A stretch of DNA of 64,000 bases, taken from positions 124,001-188,000 of the forward strand of contig JARKPB010000008.1 in assembly GCA_029975475.1 (NCBI GenBank), given 5' to 3'. This document shows positions 59,232 to 64,000 of this stretch, piece by piece. The position numbers and the translations under genes are program-made. Under the pieces are notes generated by a model, which worked only from the letters and a program-made list of their open reading frames with translations, ran no database searches and was not told the DNA's origin. Source of the stretch: Anaerolineaceae bacterium. Lineage in GTDB: Bacteria > Chloroflexota > Anaerolineae > Anaerolineales > Anaerolineaceae. Position 1 is the first letter of the stretch. Each line of letters begins with the position of its first letter.

Positions 59232-61096
59232 CTGAAGAAAGAACCCGATTGGCGCTGTCGCTGCAGGCAGCGGCGGTGGGAGAGGGCTTTGAAATTCTGG
59301 CCATTACCGCCGGAAGCGGGAACGGCTGGGTTTTTCGCCCCGCCCCCCTGCGCGCATCGCTGGCGCTCTGGGAAAACGCGGCCTGTTTCATTGACCACGC
59401 CCCGCGGGGGCACTCGCTGCGCGACCTGGCCGGGGTCTGCACTGGTCCGCGCTGGGATGAAGAAGCCGGCGGGGTGCGCATGCAGCTGCGCCCGCTTGGC
59501 CCGGCAGCCGGGCTGCTGCGCGAGATCGGCAGCCAGATGACCAATCCGCAGGGGGCGCCGCTGCCGGATATTGGCTTTTCTGCCGATGTGCTCTTTAACG
59601 CCGAAGGGCGCGAGGTGCGCGAGCTGCTGCGCGTCTATTCGATTGACCTGGTCTATCAGCCCGCGCGCGGCGGCGCTTTTTTGCGCGCGCTGAACCAGCG
59701 CCAGGAGCAAACCCTTTACGGAGGTGAAATTGTGAATGAAGAAACACAAAATTTGACCAATGATCAGGCGACGGCTGCCGCGGACAGCGGCCAAACCGCT
59801 GCTCTCAACGCCATGCTGCTGGAAAATGCCCTGGCAGCCGCGCGGCTGCCAGAACCGGCCGCGGCACAGCTCCGCCAGCGGTTTAGCGGACGGATTTTCA
59901 GCGCGGCTGAAATCAACAGCGCGGTTGAGGACGCCCGCCGCCTGGTCAGCGCCCTGACCGGCGGGCTGAGCGTGAACGGGCCCGGCCGGGTGGAGCAGAT
60001 GTTCAGCGGGCAGGAGCAGTTTAGCGCCGCGCTGCACGACCTGCTGGGCGTTGAACGGCCGGAGGCTCTAAAAAATGCCGCTCCGGCGCGTTTGAGCGGA
60101 ATCCGCGAGCTGTACACGCTGATGACCGGCGACACAGGGTTTACCGGCGGTTATTACCCCGAACGGGCGTCCTTTGCCACCAGCGCGGATTTACCGGGTG
60201 TGCTAAAAAACGCGCTGAATAAACTGATCGTGGCGCAGTGGGAAGAGCTGGGCCGCTCCGGGTACCGCTGGTGGGAATCAGTGGTGACGGTGGAACATTT
60301 CAACTCTCTGCAGGCCATCAGCGGTGTGCTGGTTGGCGAGCTGACTGTCCTGCCGGCGGTGGCAGAGGGCGCGGCGTATACCGCGCTGGCAGTCAGCGAT
60401 TCAACCGAAACGGCTGAATGGGGCAAATACGGCGGTTATATCGGTCTGACCCTCGAAATGTTTGAACGCGACGAGACGCATAAATTACGCGCTTACCCGC
60501 GGAAACTGGCTTCGGCTGCGCTGCGGCGCATTTCGAGCCTGGTGGCTTCGATTTTCACCGCGAATTCCGGGGCAGGGCCGCAGATGGCGGACGGCTACAA
60601 CGTTTTTGACGCCGCTCACCACGCCAATCTGGGAACCAGCGCTCTTTCTCAATCAGCCTGGGAAGCCGCGAGCAAGGCGATCTATACCCAGCCGCTGAAG
60701 GTAGCCTCGGGCGGCACCGCGCCGCGCCAGGCGGTGGACGCGCGCTACTGCATCGTTCCGCGCGATCTGCGTCTGACGGCTGCTCAGATTCTCTATCCCT
60801 CCTTCGCGCACGAAGCCAATATCTTCAGCGAGAACCTCCAGCGCGGGCAGATGGGGGATGTGATTACCTGCCCGGAATTCAGCGACGCGAACGACTGGGC
60901 GGCCGCGGCGGACCCGCGCCTTGCCCCGGCGATCTTCGTCGCCGAGCGTTTCGGGGTCATGCCGGAAATCTTTATCGCCGATTCACCCGTCAGCGGCGCG
61001 CTCTTCACCAATGATGAACTGCGCATGAAAGTGCGCCACTGGGTGTCGGTTTTTGTGGCTGATTACCGCCCGCTGTTCAAAGCCAACGTGGCATAA
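59228..61096 (+). CDS. Fused prohead protease-scaffold-major capsid protein (Mu gpT-like capsid)
   Basis: A 622-residue protein with three parts. Residues 1-165 look like a prohead protease: ACFIDHAPRGHSLRDLAGV with a candidate catalytic His, and LLRVYSIDLVYQPARGGAF with a candidate Ser. Residues 170-290 are helical and Ala/Gln-rich, like a scaffold. Residues 300-622 resemble the Mu-type head protein: WWESVVTVEHFNSLQAI, GLTLEMFERDE, ANIFSENLQRGQMGDVI, WVSVFVADYRPLFKAN. Self-cleavage to release mature capsid is inferred. Several start-like ATG/GTG codons occur at the domain borders, so separate scaffold-capsid translation is possible. Confidence 0.8.
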   Translation: MTEERTRLALSLQAAAVGEGFEILAITAGSGNGWVFRPAPLRASLALWENAACFIDHAPRGHSLRDLAGVCTGPRWDEEAGGVRMQLRPLGPAAGLLREIGSQMTNPQGAPLPDIGFSADVLFNAEGREVRELLRVYSIDLVYQPARGGAFLRALNQRQEQTLYGGEIVNEETQNLTNDQATAAADSGQTAALNAMLLENALAAARLPEPAAAQLRQRFSGRIFSAAEINSAVEDARRLVSALTGGLSVNGPGRVEQMFSGQEQFSAALHDLLGVERPEALKNAAPARLSGIRELYTLMTGDTGFTGGYYPERASFATSADLPGVLKNALNKLIVAQWEELGRSGYRWWESVVTVEHFNSLQAISGVLVGELTVLPAVAEGAAYTALAVSDSTETAEWGKYGGYIGLTLEMFERDETHKLRAYPRKLASAALRRISSLVASIFTANSGAGPQMADGYNVFDAAHHANLGTSALSQSAWEAASKAIYTQPLKVASGGTAPRQAVDARYCIVPRDLRLTAAQILYPSFAHEANIFSENLQRGQMGDVITCPEFSDANDWAAAADPRLAPAIFVAERFGVMPEIFIADSPVSGALFTNDELRMKVRHWVSVFVADYRPLFKANVA

Positions 61097-61169
61097 AGGC
61101 GACCGTTTCAACCTGCCGGGGAGATGTGGGGGAAATTCTCCGGCAGTAATCAATACAGGAGGTGAACTT

Positions 61170-61370
61170 ATGGAAAAATGGACGGCTTTGCTGCATTCGC
61201 GCAAGTTCTGGGCATTGGTCGCCGCGTTGACCGGCTGCGCGGCCGGTCTGGCGCTGGGCGAGATTAACCCGTGGCAGGCGCTTCAGGCCGCGATCGCCGC
61301 GCTGGCAGCTTTTATGACCGGTGTGGCGATTGAAGACAGCGGCTTTCACCGCCGCGGAGGGAGCCAGTGA
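61170..61370 (+). CDS. Holin-like small membrane protein
   Basis: A 66-residue protein with two short hydrophobic segments (FWALVAALTGCAAGLALG and ALQAAIAALAAFMTGVAI) and charged ends, fitting a class II-type holin that could let the lysozyme out. AGGAGG precedes the ATG at 61170. It overlaps the next gene by 4 nt (GTGA). Confidence 0.7.
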   Translation: MEKWTALLHSRKFWALVAALTGCAAGLALGEINPWQALQAAIAALAAFMTGVAIEDSGFHRRGGSQ

Positions 61371-61567
61371 AAGCCCTGCTGGAACGCCTGACCAACGGCG
61401 CCGTGGTCCTGGCCTGGCGCGAGACCGAGGACGGCGGTGTGGTGGTGGTTACCGAAAATGGCTGCAAGCGCCGGTTTACCCGTTTTGAGGTTGAGCAGGC
61501 GCGTGATGGAAGGAGTAAAAATGAACCTGGAAAGTATCACCGTTCGCGCCCTTCAGCTGCTGGGTGA
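61367..61567 (+). CDS. Small phage-cluster protein, 66 residues
   Basis: Starts with a GTG that overlaps the holin-like stop codon and runs 47 nt into the next gene. The first 45 residues have a compact beta pattern (GAVVLAWRETEDGGVVVVTENG); the tail is basic. Not recognised. The tight coupling suggests it is real, but the long overlap leaves doubt. Confidence 0.5.
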   Translation: MKALLERLTNGAVVLAWRETEDGGVVVVTENGCKRRFTRFEVEQARDGRSKNEPGKYHRSRPSAAG

Positions 61568-62132
61568 CCCCGCGGGGGCGCGGTTCGCGGCAGACTTGCT
61601 CGCCGAAGCAGCTCGCGGCGCGCTGGCGGCATATTCCCGCGCGCTGCCGGATCTGGCGGAAGTTGAACTGACCGCCGCGCAGGACGGCTGGCGCCTGTGT
61701 CTGACGGATTTGGGCGATTTTTCCGCCGTGCAGTCGGTCAGCCTGAATCAACGCGAACTGCGCGGCTGGCGGCTGGTGCGGATCAACGGCGCGCCAACCC
61801 TGCTGCTGCCCTGCGGCTGCCCGCTAAAAACCGGTCAGGCGCTGACTGTGACCGTCTCGCGGGCGCATCGGCTGGAAGGCCTGGACGGTTCGCCAGACAC
61901 CACCCTGCCAGAAAACCACGCCGGCCTGCTGGCGCTGGGGGTCGCGGCTCGGGCTTCGGCGATGCGCGCCGCGCTCGTCCTTGAAAGCCCTGCCCGCCGG
62001 CCGGAAGACGCGGCTGCGCTGATGGCTCGCGCGGCGGTGCTCGGGGAGGAATTCCGGCAGGGACTGCGCTCAGCCTTACCGGGTGGAGACTTTCTGCCGC
62101 GCAGCGGCTGGGATTCGCGGAGGGCTGGGTGA
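61521..62132 (+). CDS. Head-tail connector-like phage protein
   Basis: 203 residues from the ATG at 61521, which has AAGGAG upstream. The N-terminus (LESITVRALQLLGDPAGARFAADLL) and the following helical pairs, with a beta insert in between, are like gp6-type head-tail connectors, and the position after the capsid gene agrees. It overlaps the next gene by 4 nt. Confidence 0.6.
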   Translation: MNLESITVRALQLLGDPAGARFAADLLAEAARGALAAYSRALPDLAEVELTAAQDGWRLCLTDLGDFSAVQSVSLNQRELRGWRLVRINGAPTLLLPCGCPLKTGQALTVTVSRAHRLEGLDGSPDTTLPENHAGLLALGVAARASAMRAALVLESPARRPEDAAALMARAAVLGEEFRQGLRSALPGGDFLPRSGWDSRRAG

Positions 62133-62647
62133 ATGCCTTGCCGATCCCGGGCCGCGATTGCGATATCGCCCTTTCGCACGCGGCTGTTCAGGCTGGTGAA
62201 CCGGTGGGTTTTGTCCTGCTGCGCCGCGCATCGGATGACTACGGGCCGGCCGTGCGGGTGCATGTTGAATCGTATACCTCTGCATTGGGTGAGGCACAGG
62301 ACGTGCGCCATCTGTGGTTTACCGTTTTGCTGGCGCAGGATGCCCTTAACCCGGACGGCAGCCCGCCCGCACGCACCCCGGCAGAATTGCGCGCGCTGCT
62401 GATGGAAATTGTGCTCCAGCACCGCGACATCATCCTGCATACCCCGGCCGGGTTGATCACCGGTCTGGCCGCTGGCGGGCAGGTGATGATCCACCATCTG
62501 CGGCCGCAGGTCGAGACGGTCGAAGTGCACCTCACCACCCGGTTGAACCATTTCGCCCCGCTCGACCCGGCGCGTTTTGCTGCCTCGCTCTGGCAGGACG
62601 CGGCCTACTGCGGCGAAATGCACTGGGATAATTCTTACTGGAGGTGA
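62129..62647 (+). CDS. Phage structural protein, 172 residues, unknown
   Basis: Starts with GTG over the previous stop codon. A mixed alpha/beta protein (GFVLLRRASDDYGPAVRVHVESY, VHLTTRLNHFAPLD) with no signal or membrane part. Its place after the connector suggests a head-tail joining or tail-completion protein. Not recognised by sequence. It overlaps the next gene's ribosome site. Confidence 0.6.
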   Translation: MNALPIPGRDCDIALSHAAVQAGEPVGFVLLRRASDDYGPAVRVHVESYTSALGEAQDVRHLWFTVLLAQDALNPDGSPPARTPAELRALLMEIVLQHRDIILHTPAGLITGLAAGGQVMIHHLRPQVETVEVHLTTRLNHFAPLDPARFAASLWQDAAYCGEMHWDNSYWR

Positions 62648-62649
62648 CC

Positions 62650-63927
62650 ATGCCTTACCCTTTATCCAGCGATGTGAGCAGCGGACAGCCGACGGCTCAC
62701 CAGCATTACAATAACCTGCGCGCCGACGCGCTGCGCCTGGGTCAGTCGGAGGTGGATTCCGCCACGCTCGGGGCGCTGCTGGCGCGGTTTGAACACGGAC
62801 TGTCTCTGGAATATCTGGATACGAACCGCCTGCGCGTTCCGGCTTCGCCTGCAGCGCCAGCGGTTCTGGTGATTAACGGCTGTATGCTCACCGCGGCAGC
62901 CAATGTGGATCTTTCCGCCGGTTCAGCTCCTTCCGGAGCGGCCGCGCTGTATTATGTCTTCGCAGTGCGTTCACCCGGCTCAACCACTTTTACCCTGGAT
63001 ATCAATACTTCGGAAGCGGAGAGCGCCAACACCCGCCGCATTGGCCGCTTTTTCTGGGACGGCAGCGCGCTGGTGCGGGCCAGCATTACCACTGAAACCG
63101 CTGTGTTCAGCGCCGGGCTGCTGGGGTACAGCACTCCGCAAACCTGCAGCGGACGTTTAAGCCTGGTCTCCGCTTCACCCCAGCCGGCGAATACCACCGG
63201 CGGCACGCTTTATTTCACCCCTTTTCAGGGCAACCGCGCCGCCCTGTACGCTCCCGGATACGGCTGGCGCGCTTATCCGTTCAGCGAAATCAGCCTCTCG
63301 CTGGCCGGCCGGGCGGCGGATAAGAATTTTGATGTCTTTCTGGCACCTGCCGGAGGCGCGCTGGGGTTGGAGCTGCTTCAATGGTCGAATGACGCCACGC
63401 GGGCGGTGGATCTTGCCTGGCTGGACGGCGTTCTGGTCAAGAACACCGATCCATCCCGCCGATACCTGGGGACGCTGCGCACATCTGCGGCCGGCGAATG
63501 CGCGGATGAACCAGGGCGGCGTTACCTTTACAACCATCACAACCGCCTGCCCTGCCGGTTGTTCCGCGGAGACTCCACGACCCACACTTACGCTTCGACC
63601 ACCCGGCGCTACTGGAACAACGACAGCAGCCTGTGGATTGGGCTGATCCTGGGACAGGAGCAAACCCTCTGGATGACCCTGGACGCGCAGACGCGCCTGA
63701 CCACTGGCTCAGCCTATTCGGATGTGCAGCTGGTGCTGGGCGAGCCGGCCAGCGGCAGCGGTTTGGTGGCGGTGGTCAACCTGGCTGCGACCAACCTGAG
63801 GGCTGGCAACAGCGTGCTGGCGGAATTACCCGCCGGTTTTTCCAAAATCAGCCTGACCGAGATGGCGGGCAGCAGCACGACAATGAGCAACGCCTTTGCC
63901 GCCGCCAGCCTGCTGGCGTGGATGTAG
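62650..63927 (+). CDS. Phage tail or fibre-type structural protein
   Basis: 425 residues from the ATG at 62650 (GGAGG 5 nt upstream; GTG at 62644 is in the ribosome site). Begins with SSGQPTAHQHYNNLRADAL, a pattern seen at the start of tail-fibre and tail-tip proteins, followed by Ser/Thr/Ala-rich beta-sheet sequence throughout and a hydrophobic C-terminus (ASLLAWM). Lacks coiled coils. It may contact the target cell surface. The 73 nt that follow to the edge hold no recognisable gene. Confidence 0.6.
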   Translation: MPYPLSSDVSSGQPTAHQHYNNLRADALRLGQSEVDSATLGALLARFEHGLSLEYLDTNRLRVPASPAAPAVLVINGCMLTAAANVDLSAGSAPSGAAALYYVFAVRSPGSTTFTLDINTSEAESANTRRIGRFFWDGSALVRASITTETAVFSAGLLGYSTPQTCSGRLSLVSASPQPANTTGGTLYFTPFQGNRAALYAPGYGWRAYPFSEISLSLAGRAADKNFDVFLAPAGGALGLELLQWSNDATRAVDLAWLDGVLVKNTDPSRRYLGTLRTSAAGECADEPGRRYLYNHHNRLPCRLFRGDSTTHTYASTTRRYWNNDSSLWIGLILGQEQTLWMTLDAQTRLTTGSAYSDVQLVLGEPASGSGLVAVVNLAATNLRAGNSVLAELPAGFSKISLTEMAGSSTTMSNAFAAASLLAWM

Positions 63928-64000
63928 GGCCGCGCCGGGTCAGCGCCAGTGCCCCGACCCGCGAAGGGTGGACAAAGAGGGGTAAGTTCCAAAAATTTTA

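Larger units (their letters stand above)
55290..63927 (+). mobile_element. Phage head-morphogenesis cluster (prophage or gene-transfer-agent-like), right end not seen
   Basis: Twelve closely packed plus-strand genes, several with 4-nt or longer overlaps, in phage order: small proteins, large terminase, lysozyme, portal, protease-capsid fusion, holin-like, connector, tail-side proteins. Composition is like the host. No integrase, repressor, attachment repeat or replication gene is visible, but only the left part of the element is in the window. Confidence 0.8.

Noticed and set aside
58667-60037. Minus-strand open frame of 456 residues
   Set aside because: Antisense to the portal and protease-capsid genes; GC-rich sequence keeps the reverse frame open.
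1-64000. tRNA, rRNA or tmRNA genes
   Set aside because: No stretch with a convincing cloverleaf or rRNA core sequence was seen on either strand by eye; a covariance-model scan would settle this.

Overview
The window looks like chromosome of an anaerobic Chloroflexota bacterium, most likely class Anaerolineae. This is inferred from pyruvate:ferredoxin oxidoreductase, complete B12-dependent ornithine fermentation, Thr-Pro-Thr-rich Tad pilus proteins, a Ser/Thr kinase with an extracytoplasmic domain and moderately high GC. No rRNA, tRNA or CRISPR array was seen, so the taxonomy rests on gene content alone.

Layout. (1) 1-7.4 kb: a permease running off the left edge and an FAD oxidoreductase (minus strand), a FadR-type GntR regulator, and divergent pyruvate:ferredoxin oxidoreductase. 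The promoters of the FAD gene and of the PFOR gene both carry an inverted repeat over the -10 box. (2) 7.4-18.3 kb: mostly single plus-strand genes: a KimA-like permease, a Dps-like ferritin, an M1-type lipoprotein peptidase, a DinB-like protein with pirin, a GH5 glycosidase, an RtcB-family ligase, an SDR enzyme, an ADP-ribosylglycohydrolase and an unknown protein. (3) 18.3-26.2 kb: a seven-gene minus-strand operon, ord-ortA-ortB-oraS-oraE-(MutL/GlmL-like)-orr. It encodes the whole route from L-ornithine through D-ornithine and 2,4-diaminopentanoate to alanine and acetyl-CoA. PFOR could link this carbon flow to ferredoxin. (4) 26.5-29.8 kb: a zinc-ribbon membrane protein, a DEAD-box helicase and an Mpv17-like membrane protein.

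(5) 29.9-42.1 kb: a type VII (ESX-like) secretion locus. A transmembrane Ser/Thr kinase diverges from a WXG100 protein, an EccC/EssC-type triple ATPase, a ubiquitin-like/FHA fusion, two further WXG100-like proteins with long C-terminal extensions, a DcrB-like protein and a possible EspG-like protein; an MFS transporter and a TPR membrane protein follow. No EccB, EccD, EccE or YueB-type partner is visible. The C-terminal module of one substrate candidate is strikingly AT-rich. (6) 42.1-45.0 kb: a sulfur operon (HTH-PocR regulator, sulfide:quinone reductase-like flavoprotein, TusE/DsrC-like protein, DsrE2-like protein) behind a CRP/FNR-like site placed as for class II activation. (7) 45.1-50.0 kb: a propeller-type sensor histidine kinase with a lipobox, its NarL-type response regulator and a small zinc-ribbon protein. 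(8) 50.1-55.0 kb: three TadE/TadG-like pseudopilus proteins, minus strand.

(9) 55.2-64 kb: a compact phage morphogenesis cluster: two small proteins, large terminase, GH25 lysozyme, portal, a protease-scaffold-capsid fusion, holin-like protein, a connector-like protein and structural proteins, continuing beyond the right edge. It has host-like composition and no visible integrase, so it may be a prophage, a prophage remnant or a gene-transfer-agent-like element. The three places most likely to hold something new are the ESX-like locus, the phage/GTA-like cluster and the regulated sulfur operon.
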